The notes: a model not told the origin generated them from the sequence alone. DNA of 64,000 nt from Kalmusia sp. IMI 367209 (GCA_027946365.1 JAPEUQ010000006.1:620001-684000), one strand, 5' to 3'. Counted from the first letter of the stretch, positions 22,005 through 34,720 are shown. Program-made: numbers and translations.

Positions 22005-22121
22005 ATCCCAAACACAATCCCAAAATGCAGAACTTCCCGCCCTTGGAAACGACCTAAACAAAAATTCATGCCACCAAGTCTTTTCGCATTATCCAGAGTT
22101 TTCATAACACTCACCGTCCAT

Positions 22122-25100
22122 CTAAGCAAAAACATCCGTCGCAAACCGCTCATTCCGCAGCCCCTCAAACCACGCCCCCAGTTTCTCCTCGTCCGCCTTC
22201 GCCCCCGTCTTCCTCTCCCTCTCCTCCCTCGCAATCCGCAAACACACCTCCTCGGCACCCTTGCCCACCTCACGGCTGCCGCACACGAACAACTTCGCGC
22301 CCGCATCGAACAGCTCAACGACCTCCTTGTGATCGTGGTACACGCGATCTTGCACGTGCTTGCAGCCCTCAGATTGTTCGGGCGCGCGGGAGAACGCGTA
22401 GCGGAGGGACACGGCGCCCAGCTTCTCCCAGCGCGAGAGCAGGTCTGCGTAGAGGAGATCCTTGGTCGGATTGCGGCAGCCGTAGAAGAGGATGGCGGGG
22501 GCGAGGGTGCGGCCGGCGGCGATCTGGGCGGCGCGCTCTTGGATGAAGCCGCGGAAGGGGGCGAGACCTGAATGACACATTCACGTTAGCAAAGATACCA
22601 TGGCAAACATCTCGGGGCCTGTGCGACTTACCGGTTCCCGCGGCGATCATGATGACGGGGACGTTCTTGGCGTCTTTGGGGAGGTGGAACGCTTGGTGCG
22701 AGCTGCGCACTGCGACGTGCAGCTTGTCTCCTACAGCGAGGCTGGAGAGGTAGCTCGATGCTACGCCTACGAAGCGGCCTTGGCCGCTGAAGGCAGGCTG
22801 GTCGACGACGGCGTAGGTAAGCGTGACGTTGTTGGGGTTCCACAGAGGAGAAGATGAGATGGAGTATTGGCGCACACGCATGGGAGGTAGCATTTTGAGG
22901 AAGGGTCCAAGCGGTAGTCGCACTGAAGGGAATCTTTCGAGCAGGTCGAGGACTGATACGCGCTTCTCGGTGATCTCGGATGTGAAGGCATCTGCAGACA
23001 AGTGGATAAGTTCTTTCTTAGCGGCTTCGTCTGATGCGACTTCTATCAGCGCAGTAATGTCGCGCTTTGTTGCGGGCTGAGCGAGCTCTACGTATGCTCC
23101 AAGAATATCTGTCGCGGAAATGAGGGTATCGGTCGGCAAGGTCGTCGGGCCAGATGAAGAGATGGTCAACATGCTGTCCCAGGCTAGACCAAAGTACCTC
23201 ATCGCTCGGGCTATGCTCTCCTTCGGATTTAGGGGCAGGATTGCGAGGTAGTCCCCTGCGGAGTACGTCGTTCCAGAAGGCAAGCTGATTTCGATATGCC
23301 GCTTCTCTGGAGCGTCGGGTGCGGAGAGTGTCTCTACCGCCTCCACTCGTGCCTCTCGCACATCTTGACGAAGCATCGATGAACGCGGAGTGGAGACTTC
23401 GATGTCGAAACTTGCTTCGAAGGGTGTTCCTTCCGTATCTGAGGCGCCATACCGTTCCTTTACTGCTGGCCAGAACACCTTGTCCTCCCAGGCTTCGAAT
23501 TCGGTAAAGATGTCGCCCTTCGAAGCGTCGGCAGTACCAATCTCTGCAATTCTTGTTCCGCCGCGCGCTTCGATGGCTGTATCTATCGCTCTTGGAACCT
23601 TGTGGAATGTGCTGGCCCAATCTCGATGACCACAGCCGAACACTGAATATTGCACGTCAGCAAGCTCAGAGCCCTTCAAGCTATTGAGCCAGGTGACAAA
23701 GTGAGCAGCGTTATCTGCCGGTTGACCTTCATATGAAGCTGTGACAATGGCGATGGGTCTATCCTTCGGCAGATTCTCTTTTACCGAGTCAAGAGTGTCA
23801 ACAATAGCGCTGAAGCCATGGTTCCCTGCATCGCTAGCCAGTCGATTCGCGAGCGCTTCACACGTTCCAGTGTTTGAACCGTAGTAGATAGCCATAGGCT
23901 TGCCCTGAGCTACTTTCTTCTTAGTCACCTGAGCACCTTTTTCGCCTGCGTGCTCATTGATTGTTGTCGCTGCTAGAGCACGCTCTAACGTAGTAGGGGA
24001 CATATGGTCCCGAAGGTGGGCTCGCATGTAGAATCCCTTTGGCTTAATGGTAAGTGTTTGCTTGATCTGAAGTTGGTACGAGGGATCCTCCATGGAAAAG
24101 TTGAAGTTCTGGAGCAATATAGCCACCACTAACAGAGCTTCTTGCCATGCGAACGGCCGTCCAATGCATGCTCTCATTCCGTTACCGAATGGCTTCCAGC
24201 AATGAGGAAATTCGTTGTTCCGACGTTCGAATTCTTCGTCCAGCATCCTCTCGGGACGGAACTCTTCAGCATCTTCTCCCCACACGAGGGGATCGCGGTG
24301 CAGCTTCGGCAGCAAAGCGACGATTGGGACACCCTTCTTGCATTCGTACTTCCCACCGAGCGTCGTATCTTCCTTGGCATGGAGGCCAATAGCAGGAGCC
24401 GTCGGAGATAGTCGGAGCGATTCACGGAGTACAGCATTGAGGAATGGTAGTTTCGTCAAATGGTCGACTGTGATGGGGTTCTTCCCAATGACTTCGTCGA
24501 CCTCGTTCTGCGCCCTCTCATACGCGCTCGGGTTCTTCAACAAGTAGTAGAAGGTGAAAGAGAGCAGACCGGATGTTGTTTCGTGGCCTGCGATCAAGAA
24601 AGTAATCATGTTGTCAATGATGCTCTCTTCGGTCATCTTTTCGCCTGTCTTTGTATCAACGCCGTTTAGCATGCCATTCAGCAGATCCTTCTTCTCCGTA
24701 GGATTCTGTTTTCTCTTATCAATGACTTCTTGACTCGTCTTCCTCAATAGCTCAACGTTTTCCCAATATTGCGCTGTCTCTGTGCGGTAGAAGAGCTGGG
24801 TGATAGGATCACGGCGGGCCCGATCTCCAGAGACCTTCAGAAAGTCACCCATTGCTTGGACGAACGGGTGCATGTGCTCTGAATAGTACGAATTGAAGCG
24901 GTAGTCCATAGCACACAGCGCTATCGTATCTAACGTTAATCGTGTAAAGTCATCCGTCACTTGTATGACCTGCTCTGGACCTTGACGAGCCCATTTCATG
25001 ACCAATTGCGATGCGATGTCGTGCATCTCATCAAACATGTTTCTGATCGCCAAAGGACCCAACGCAGGGAGAAGTACCCTGTGCGCAATGCTCCAGTTCT

Positions 25101-25450
25101 TCTCGTCAGGTCCAGTGGCAGTAAATAGTCCATCATGAGTCCCGTTTCGCACTTGTCTGAGGGAAGCGGCTATGGTTTTCGAGAATCGCTCTTCGTTGCT
25201 TATCTCGTTCATCAATGCTTGCGATGCTATCACGATACGGTCGCCTGCTATGTGAAATTTCCAGATGGGCCCTACGAAATGTGAGCACGACCTACTCCAA
25301 GGCTGTATACAAGCTGTGCTTAGACGAACCATAGATATCAGTGAGGCGCGAAAAACTCAACATGGGATTCTCGCCATCGATATCATTCAGATTGCCAATG
25401 ATAGGAAGGCCGGGTGGGCCAGGCAACGGCTCGAACTCTTGTGTAGCCAT
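22122..25450 (-). CDS. CYP505: CYP505 self-sufficient cytochrome P450/NADPH-P450 reductase fusion (P450foxy type)
   Basis: This bifunctional monooxygenase carries P450 heme, FMN and FAD/NADPH domains in one chain; characterised members hydroxylate fatty acids near the omega end. Exons 25450-25330, 25271-22632 and 22567-22122 (introns 58 and 64 bp, both in phase) give 1068 residues, the usual length. The start MATQEF is followed by PLPGPPGLPIIGN. P450 marks: oxygen-binding I-helix AGHETTSG (about 268-275), ExxR in LRESLRL, heme loop FGNGMRACIGRP with the ligand Cys at about 409. The reductase half shows the FMN loop YYGSNTGTCEALA near 495, the FAD motif MRVRQYSISSSP and the NADPH-binding IAAGTG split by intron 2. 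No membrane anchor, as expected for CYP505. All catalytic signatures appear intact. The fatty-acid substrate is inferred from the family. Confidence 0.95.
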
Positions 25451-26247
25451 CGCAGTTGTTGTGTCGTGAATTCGTTAGGTCGTTAGAAGCTTCGGATGGT
25501 AAATATCAAGTGAGGAGGGGCTAGTTGGTGTGACACCAACTTCTTTTATCCACAATCCACCCATGCTCCTTTTCTTCGACGTAAGCTTCCGACGCCGCGC
25601 ACGATTGCTGCACGGTTGCGTACATGGAGCCGTTTTCGCCCACTCCGAGAGGGTCTTCCTAGCGCAGCCATGACGATGCGATATGCCTCGGTGGGCGATG
25701 AACAATTGCTGGCCGTGATTGGCTAGCGCCGTTTTTAACGCTGCCTCGGCCGCAGAGCCGCACGCGCAGGCGACCGCGAAACACGGTAGCGAAGCTCGGC
25801 CGAGCCCGTTTTAATGTGCGCTTCCATCTGCCAAGTTATGGCATTTGCTCAATAAGCCTCGGTTCGCTGCGAAATTCGAAGAACGAACGTGAAGTTTGAA
25901 TGGCTGCTGGTCCCACTTGCACCTCCCACGTGGGGTGGTGAAACGTCTTTCCACTCCAACTACTGACGGCGCCAGGAGCCGTGCCATTGGGAGCTATATT
26001 AGTGAAGGCTTGTGAGACTCCGTGCCTTCGGACGCTCATCCAGGACGCATAGCGGTCACACATGTCACTCAAGAGCAGACATGTATGTAAACGACGAGAT
26101 CTTCGTCCATTATGTATTGGGTAGTCGTACAACTACAGATCCTTCAGATGTAAGTCCTCGCTCCCGTGGTATCATTGCATGCCATGGCCAGGCCCGTTCC
26201 TTCCCATTATCTTATCATACACATGTACAAGCGTGTTCTAGGAGTTC
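25451..26247. other. CYP505 upstream region and flank of the CFEM-like gene
   Basis: About 800 bp with no supported gene. It includes a GC-rich patch at about 25,735-25,815. ORFs here are short and motif-free. The part next to 25450 is the presumed CYP505 promoter. Confidence 0.45.
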
Positions 26248-27094
26248 TCATAACCTTAAGAGTACCCCAAGTAACAGGCCAGCTCCCGCTAGAGCTCCTG
26301 AGAAGTCCCAGTGTGCTGCGCCGCCTTGCGAAATATCGAATGGACTCCCCTGACCAATGTTGGTCTCTTTCGCTGTCGCAGAAGGCGAGGATGAGTCTTG
26401 CGCTTGCGTCGGCGCGGCAGCGACGGGCTCAGGTGTCGAGCTCGCAGCGGGGCTAGCCGTCGACTTGCTGTCCAGCGTTGAGGTGATTATTTCTCCCGTA
26501 CTCATTGTGCTTGGTCCCATCACGATCGGTATCAGTACTTGTAAAGTGCTTCCTTCGCCATTTGTGGTCGTCAATGTGACGGTACTCGTGACCGTGCTCT
26601 CCAGACCGTTGCTTGCTTCTTTTGTTGTTTTATGACCATTGTTTTCTTGCGAGGAGTGCTCGACTTTGCGGGTAGGGGAAGGCGTCGCGGACGTCGTGGT
26701 CGCGGTCGCGCAAGCGTACGCGCTACTCATTACAGAGTCTGGGATATCGTCTCCGGTGGCAGCACAGTACATTTGTAAAGGTGCGAGGAAGGTCAAGTCG
26801 ACCTCTAACTCCTCGGCGCCGCATGAGCGCACTACGCATTCGACCGCGCTCGTGAGATAATCGTCATCTTGACTGGAGTCGCAGATGCCTAGTGGCGCGT
26901 CAGTACGCGTCGAATTTCAGCGATACTAAGATGAACTCACAGCTCTTCGAATTACACCCATCGCTAGTGCTCTTCAGACAGCTTTCCCAACACTTCGGCA
27001 GCCCGTGAACCCAGTCCCACCCGCCATGGCCGTGCGCGACAGCTCCTGCAAAGAATTGCACCGCAAATACCGACGCGGCTGCTGAAAACCACAT
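26248..27094 (-). CDS. GPI-anchored CFEM-like cell-surface protein
   Basis: CFEM proteins are eight-cysteine fungal surface or secreted proteins, some binding heme or acting in adhesion and virulence. Exons 27094-26941 and 26888-26248 (52-bp intron, GTGAGT ... CACTAG) give 264 residues. A signal peptide (residues 1-20, MWFSAAASVFAVQFFAGAVA) precedes a compact domain with the pattern LPKCWESC, C-x4-C-x-C after splicing (SKSCICD), then ECVVRSC and MYC: eight cysteines at CFEM-like spacing. A long Ser/Thr/Pro-rich region follows, then a hydrophobic C-terminus (GALAGAGLLLGVLLRL) that fits a GPI signal. CFEM is the best reading; I did not see every canonical residue (Trp replaces the usual Ala after the first Cys), so a divergent member is likely. 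Confidence 0.75.
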
Positions 27095-28016
27095 CGCGGC
27101 GACGTCTCAAAAATGAGCGGACAGAAAGGAAGTGAAAGAGCGACAGTGGTGCAGGCCACGGTCACTGCATCTCACCTGCCTTGAGCTGAGCCCCTTCACG
27201 GTACCACGGCATCACCGGCTGGCAAAAGTCGCTTGGATCGACACGAACACCGACGATCCGTTGGCGGCCAATGGAGTGGCTCGTTCCGTTTAGGAGACAT
27301 GAATTGGGCAGGCTGCCCGGTCCTGTCGTATTTCGGGCTGCGCTGGCGTTTCAGGTTAAGCCGATCAGGCCCTGTTTGCACACAAACAGCTGCACGGAAG
27401 GGTCACTATTGGCAGCGTTTAAAAGTAGAAAGATCACTTTGAAGTAGTTTCAAACAGGAAATGATGCATTGTAGGCTGAGTGCTGATGCCTTGAAACGTC
27501 AAGCTAGAACCTCAGGACACAATCACGCACGTGATCTCGTGTTGGATCCCAACATTCCCCATTCGGACGCACTAGCACTCTTCTTCTTGCAGCGTGCTGC
27601 ACACGTGACACCTCTTCTATTGAGAACCACTCTTCTCAGGACCTATTGGTGCCGTTCTTCTATCTCTTAATCCTACCCTCCTTCAGACGCCTTTTAGTTA
27701 CATGAGACGGGAGAGGATGGCTGCTATTTTTTTCTATCTACTATCCTTCAGCCTCTCTACCACACTTACACATATCTAAAACAATCGTCACTCGTTTCTT
27801 TTTTCCAACAGCGAAAATTTCTTTTCGTCGACATAAATGAGTGCCGCTACACAAACCGGTGACTTCACGACGCAGCGCTGTTCGCAGTCGACTATATCGT
27901 TTCGACTCATACAACATCATATCAAAGCTCTGTATAAGGTATCACGGCACGCCGATCGCCTTTTCCGATCACCACCCCTTCTATGAGTTTCCATAGACCC
28001 TACTATCAACCAAAAT
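27095..28016. other. Intergenic stretch
   Basis: About 920 bp including the presumed promoter of the CFEM-like gene and a pyrimidine-rich stretch at 27.6-27.8 kb. No gene supported. Confidence 0.5.
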
Positions 28017-28527
28017 CTACATCGACTTCACTGTCCTATGTCTCATCCCGCCGCTCTCTTCAACGCTTCCTAACACCTCGAATGGCCCGCGACGATAGCG
28101 ATGTTCAACAAGCCCCACAAAAATTCCCTTCGACCCCGTGGTGGTGACGACACGGACGCTTCCAGGCCAGTCCTGGCCTCGCACTTCAATAAATCAACAC
28201 TTGCTCCATGATGCACGGAGTCGCAACATGGAAAGTCATAATGTACTTACACACGATAGGATATTCTAGTAGCTTGTCTGTGCAGTAAGCATAATTTTTG
28301 AAGAAGCCCTCCAGGTTCAGATACGGCTTAGGATACCTGTGGTTCGGTTTACTGGCCGCAGTCGTGGTGCCTTGAACTTGGTGATGGTGGATCTGCTGAA
28401 CGGCTCTGCGGATGTCTGCGGCGGGGATTGTGGTACCTTTTAGGCTCTTGTAGCCGTGTTCGCAGACATTGGCCATCCCAAGGACTAGGACGGCATACAT
28501 GAAGATTGACTTCAGATTGAAAGGCAT
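28017..28527 (-). CDS. Small secreted RNase T1-like (RALPH-like) candidate effector
   Basis: Two exons, 28527-28251 and 28183-28017, with a 67-bp intron (GTAAGT ... TTGAT ... GAAG), give 147 residues. The first ~20 residues form a signal peptide. Against guanyl-specific RNase T1 from memory of its active site, the motif YPKPYLNLEGFF aligns with the YPHKYNNYEGF strand, LEYPIV with YEWPIL, and SVRVV with ADRVV. By this alignment T1 Tyr38, Glu46, Glu58, Arg77 and His92 correspond to Tyr65, Glu73, Glu88, Arg103 and His120, all kept, while His40 is Lys67. Only two cysteines (about 22 and 82). Such secreted RNase-like proteins with altered active sites are known plant-pathogen effectors. It lies 1.4 kb from the AT-rich island. 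Function and host are unknown; the exon 2 acceptor is inferred from frame and fold match. Confidence 0.65.
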
Positions 28528-29919
28528 TGTGCAGCTAATGTTATGGTAGGCTAGCGTTGAGAGAAGTTACAACGAGATACGAAATAGAGGAGGGGTCTAT
28601 AGGAAAGGAATGCTTTATAGTATTTCAGATGTCCTATCTGTGTGTTGGTGTATCTATCTAATGAATGTCGTAGCATGTACGGTGTCAGACTAAAATGTGG
28701 CCGATCCACGACGTGGCAAGGTTGTGTCAGCGCATGCATTTTCAAAATGAACAGGTTGATGGGATGAACAGCCAAGATGCAGTAGTTAACCCACACAGGG
28801 GTATTTGAGAGTACCTGGTGGGCGGCCAGCCAGCACATGCTAACTATGTTAAAAGTAGCCCAATATAAAAGAACTGGAGTGAATTCAACCCAGTAAGTCC
28901 TGTCTAAATGCTGAGCCACTTCTTGAACCTTCGATTTTTTTTCGCTCAAGAAAGGCTTAGAACATAAGCGTTACGCCCTTACTCTACCTTCTTCTGCAGT
29001 TCTCGCCTACTCTATCGCTTCCACAATCAGGTCTTTTACCCCGTGATCCCTCGTTCTAGCGTGGCCCATGATTAACTCTTCTTCCTACCGATGAAATGTC
29101 TTACGAGTCCAGTTCTCATTCTCCTCGCTGGCTCCTCTAGGTCACAATGTTTTTGCGGCAAACATGTACCAACATACTACACAAATATCATAAGATCGAA
29201 TCGCCAGTCGAACATCTCGTGATCAAAAATATGCCAAATAGTAAATTTTGCAACCCATGAAAAGCTATAACGCAGAAGTTTGAAATGTATATAGTTGCAA
29301 GTCAGCTGAGCAAGGAAAACGTCAAAGTTCTCCTGCCGCTTGGTTGCTTTTGGGTCTTTCGAATTCAGTGCACCTAATTACTCACTATTATTTCTTAAAC
29401 CATTTTCAGTATGATTTTGAGAACATATTATACGTATAAGCTGCCCCCGCGAACACAGGACTATACATCAGTAGTTGGGTCTAGACACCTTTCTCATCAC
29501 AGTGCAACGCCTCACCAGCCTTTCTATCATTCAAACAGGTCTATAGAAGTGCGAGGATAAATTCCATAAGCTTCTCGTGTTTCCTTAGTCTGGTCCATTT
29601 GACGATTTCGACAATAGAATTCCCCATATCATTCCAGTGCATACTATTTTCGTCATGTACTTTGGGGATAGTGATATCGGCTAATTGCTTCGCTATGCTG
29701 GCAGGATAAGTATCTTCGTGTTGTACTCAGAATATGTTTTTGGGTTTCTAGTTTCCTTTCCAGCCATTCTACTGAGGTGCTCGCCGAGATTTCATCCAAG
29801 AATGCTGATTATGGAGAAAGCTCGAAAAGTTTGCGAGGTTGGTTGCGAAAAACCTAAGGTATAGCACGTGCATATAGGTAACCCCACCACGGGAAGACCT
29901 TGGGTGACCAGAAAATTTT
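28528..29919. other. Flank of the AT-rich island; weak membrane-like ORF
   Basis: A minus-strand open frame at 28949-28551 encodes hydrophobic stretches (VLLYWATFNIVSMCWLAA and HPINLFILKM), but it opens with TTG, has no ATG before residue ~38 and no upstream exon that I could join. It may be a gene relic. The rest is AT-leaning sequence without features. Confidence 0.4.
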
Positions 29920-32900
29920 TCTACGCTAGTAAATCTTGGTAGGCTAATAAATTTATTAGTTAGGTTAAGTTTTTACTAGTCGTGTATCTTTTCGCTTCCT
30001 TCTTCCTCTACGCTAAGTCAATATAGGAATAAACTATTTCTAACTTATTTTTATTAAAATCTTCCTCTATATACTACCCTAATAAATCTATATTAAGATA
30101 GTAGAAGTATTACGGCCTAGTAATAAGGTTTATAGCTCTTATTATATCTATAATATGTTGCCAACGTGTTCTAACTATTATAGGTCTTTCTATTAGAGCT
30201 TATAGTTCTAATGATAGTAGTAGCAATAATAGAGATACTAGAAGTAATATACTAATTATAAAGAGAGGGGAGGATAAAGAAGATTAATAAAAGATTAATA
30301 AGGAGGAGAGAGATAAAGTATATAACTTATTCCTATACTATTTAGAATACGTTCCTAATAAATTAAGATAATGATACGCCTATTACTATCCTTATATTTA
30401 ATAACCTACCTCTTATAATAGTAACTATTATATAAGTTACTCTACTACTAGAATACCCTAAATAAGTATAAATAAGTATACCTTTATATTTATATAGGGT
30501 AAAATCGTCTATTAATAGAATAAATACTAAAAGATATACTATATATATAAATATATTAGTAACTAGTCTATAATATATTCCTAACCCATTAGGTGTAATA
30601 CTATAAGAAATAGAAAGGCCTAGATAAGTAAATAATATCCCTCTATCTAGGTAGGCTAGTAATTAGGCATCGATATATCTATATAGGTATAAAACATTAT
30701 AAATATCTTAATAACACGTTAGTAACGTTCTCCCATATATATATTATACTAGAGACTTAAGAATAGATCCAAAATACTCAAATTAATATATATAAAAAAG
30801 AAATAGATAAGAGAAAGAAAAAGTCTATAAGGTATATATTCTAAATAAATTAAAAATATTATTCTAACTAATATAGTCTTTATACTACACTTATAGCTCA
30901 ATTTATAAGTAGTATTACTTATCTTAATACTAAAGATACTTATAGGCCACTATTAAAGCCCTAGCGAAATATTATAAATTTACTAAAATAATTAAGAACG
31001 TGTTCTAATCTATTTAGAGCCTTTCTAGCCACTAGGCATAATATATTAGTTATGCAAGTTAACACTAGACGACATAATAGACTAAAAAAACATTTTTTTA
31101 AAATCCTATATAATAAATATTATATAGAATATCTTTAGGAGTTATTCTTAAGTAGTTTATCTACTAGAGGAGATCAATTAGATACCTATATGATAATTCT
31201 ATCTATAAGATTAAAACTTAGGAACTATAGTTTATATTCCTATCCTTATTATATTCTAAACGCGTTTATAATCTATATACTAGATATTAATTATCTATAA
31301 GGCCCTAGGAAGCTTTCTAGGGTACACTATAATATAGAGTTTAGTATACTTATTCCTACTAATCTTATTAAGAATTCGTTCTATCTATTTATATTATATA
31401 GGGTTTATCACTATGCTCCACCTCCCTAGTAAGCTACCTAAGCTACTCACTTAGGAGATAGTAGATCTAGTTAGAAGAGTAAATAATCTAAGTTTAACTA
31501 TTAGTAAGTTATTTATAACCTATTTCTATATTATTACTAATATATTTCTAACTAGCTTTATTTCTTCATAGCCCCTTCTTGGATAAATTCTACTAGAAGT
31601 ATAATAAGTTATCTTTTAGCTAGGTTTACGTAAGCCTTAATAATCTAGATTAACTACGAGCTATAATCTATTAAGAAAAGCTTATTATATTTCTATTTAG
31701 TTAGAATATTATAGGCGTGTAATTTAAAATGTAAAAAAGGCACTAGAATCTTAATAAAGTCTATAATGGATTTATAAGTCATTTAGAATCTATTCTAATA
31801 CTTTCTAAGGTTATATTTATAAAATCTTCTCTTATAAGCTTAGTATAATAATCCTTACTATATAAAAGTAGTAAACTTAGGTTCTAGTTAACCTCTCTAT
31901 ATTTTAGGTTAATCTTTTATATAAAAGAACTGAGTATGACTAAAAAGAGTTTATAGTGGTATATTTCAATGAGTCTTATGGGAAATATATATAAATCTAT
32001 TCTAAACGTATTATTAACTACTTATATAATTAGTATTTATACTTATCTAGCTCTATATTAGTTTAGATAAGCGGAGATTGTATTCTAAAGCTTTTTAAAT
32101 ACTATTTAACTAGATAGAGCGTCTTATATAGACACCTATTAAGTGGAAATATATTTACTAAATAGGTTTAATTAGAATTACTATTAATATAAATGGGAAG
32201 TAGATGGGCGGTAAGTATTTTAAAACTAAGTAATAAATCTATTTTAATTATATTCTAAAAGGGTTTAGAAAGTATTTATATATTATTAATTCCCTTAACT
32301 ATAATTAGCGGTGGTAGCTTTATCATATAATTAAATTCTATAAAGCCCACTTTAAAAGAGGTATTATATAAGCTATAAATAGGTATTTAAGTATCCCTAC
32401 TTCTATTTATTATAAGATGAAAGCTCTACTTACTATAGAGATATAGGCTTAGTGAAATAAGCTTTATTATCTACTTATATATAAGTCTATTATTTTAATA
32501 GGTTCTAAATGGCTTCCTAATATATTTACTAGTATTTAAGGACCTAGCTATCTCTAAATAGGTAAAGAATAAGAATAATCATACCCTTACTATAGGCCTT
32601 AATAAGAATCTTACCTTTATAAGTAGAGAGTCTTAGTATAAGCTTAAGGAGACATTAAACCATATTAAACAGTCTAATAAGAAGTCTTATTTATATAGTA
32701 AATAATTATACTTACTATTTACTATTATAATATAAGTTATTTTAGAGAGGGTTATTAACGTGTTTTAAAGTTTATAGGGTAATAAAGCTTAATAATAAAG
32801 ACATTAACTAAATACTTACTTAGAATAAGATAAATATATAATATAGTTATTAAGCTACCTCCTATCTACTTACTATAGGATAGGAATATAAAGAGAAAGT

Positions 32901-34720
32901 AAGAAATCTACTATATATTTTTAGAATCTATTTCTAACGCGTTTAGAATGAAAATAATAAAAGTCTTACTACCCTAAAGATAATAAGGATTTAGCTAAAA
33001 ATAGGAGGAAGCTTTACTATTTTAAAGCTTATCATCTAACTTTATAAGGCCCCATATAAAATTAAAATATATATAGGTAGTAGTTAAGAGATCTTTATTA
33101 AGTTTATAAGCTTTATCTTTTTTATTATTAAGCTTTTAACGCGTTTAGATCCCATTTAGAACGTTATTACAAGAGCCCTTACTATAATATTAAGCTATTT
33201 AGTAGAATCTTAACGCCTAAACTAGATAGACTAAGCTTAAGTTTTAAAAAAGGAGGCTAATATAAAAAGACTAGAATTAAAGAATATAAAGCTTAAACTA
33301 GAGCTAGAGGTAATAAGAAAAATATTAAAGAAATAAGATTATATTTAAAATATATTTATAAGCCGTTTGTATAAGACTTTAAAATAATAAAATAGAGATC
33401 TTAAATAAATACAGTAATAATAAAATTAAAAATATAAGTAGATAAAAATTATAATAAATTAGAGAATTATAGATAGAGTAATTATTATTAAGATAGAGAC
33501 TAGCTATTTAGTTATTTAGAATATGTTCTGAATAGTTTAGGAACCTAATTAGTAAGGAAAGGGTATCTAAAGCTAAAGCTAAACTAAGATAAAGACTAGA
33601 ATAGGTTAAGAATCTATTTATAATTAGTCTCTTTATTTACCTACCACTTTACTATCTATAGCACTCTTATTATCCTTAGATTTACTATCCTCTAAGTTAT
33701 TATCATCTTCATGGCCAGTCCAGTTATAATAGAGGTAAGAATAATAATCTTTAGTAAATATATAAACTAAAATAGATTAAGAATAGCTTTAGAATAGATT
33801 AAGAATACTTACTATTAGAGAAATTGTTCTCATAAAACGCGTAGGGGACTTAACTACTATATTTTTTTAACTCTATCCTTATTACATCCTTATTAATCTA
33901 TAAAATACGTTAGGAATATAATATAAACCTTTTAAAATAGGATTTATATTATCTTTAAATATATCTTTAGCCTTATTTATATAATTATAGACTAGAATCT
34001 TCTATTTTTAGCTAGTAACTTTTTTTAGAATAACTTTAGATTACTTTATAAATGGCTTTAGCCTAAGGGTCTTCTTATAAGGAGGGGTAGTAGAGTTAAA
34101 ATATATTAAGAACTAGTTAGGATTAGGTTCGCTCCTTTATAGTAATCTATAATAGCCTTATACTAGGCTATTTTAATATAAGTATATATTTAGAATACGT
34201 TAAGAAGATAATATATCTTTAGCTATATAAATTTTCTTTATGCTTAGGTTTCCAATTACTATTAACTTACCTAAGGTAATATTTAGTGATATTTTTAATA
34301 TAGTTTACTAATACACTAAGCGTTTATAGCTATTTCTAAATATATTTAGAATAGGTTAGTATATCTATTATTATAAATAACTAGTCTAGAACATATTCTA
34401 AATAGGTTAAAGACCTATTTACTTACCCTATAGAAAGCATTATCCTTAAGTATATAATATTTAAGCTTATCTAAGTATAATACCTCATCATCCTACCAAT
34501 TATAAGAATATATTCTAAATAGATTAAAAGCTTAATAGATTTTACTTAGAAGGCAGCGATACTACTAGGTAGGCTAGATAGCTATATATAGTATATATAT
34601 AGGTCCTATATATAACGCGATTAGAACTCATTATAATAGCTATTAGGCGTATTTAGAAAGGTAGAAAGCTGTTTTAACATAATCGCAACGTGTTGTAAAG
34701 TTGAGTGGTAGTATAAAAGT
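29920..34720. repeat. AT-rich, RIP-like island (degraded repeat DNA)
   Basis: About 4.8 kb of extreme AT richness with abrupt edges, saturated with TAA/TAG stops; neither strand has an open frame of 60 codons. By eye TpA is very frequent, while CpA and TpG are rare and most remaining C sits before T. That is the known footprint of repeat-induced point mutation, which converts CpA to TpA in duplicated DNA. No transposase, reverse transcriptase, LTR or terminal repeat is readable, so the original element is unidentified. A quasi-palindromic motif recurs throughout (see findings). Confidence 0.8.

Noticed and set aside
29920..34720. AT-rich island as a centromere or mitochondrial insertion.
   Set aside because: It is only 4.8 kb, bordered by normal genes, and shows no mitochondrial genes or tRNAs; stop saturation and dinucleotide bias fit RIP better.
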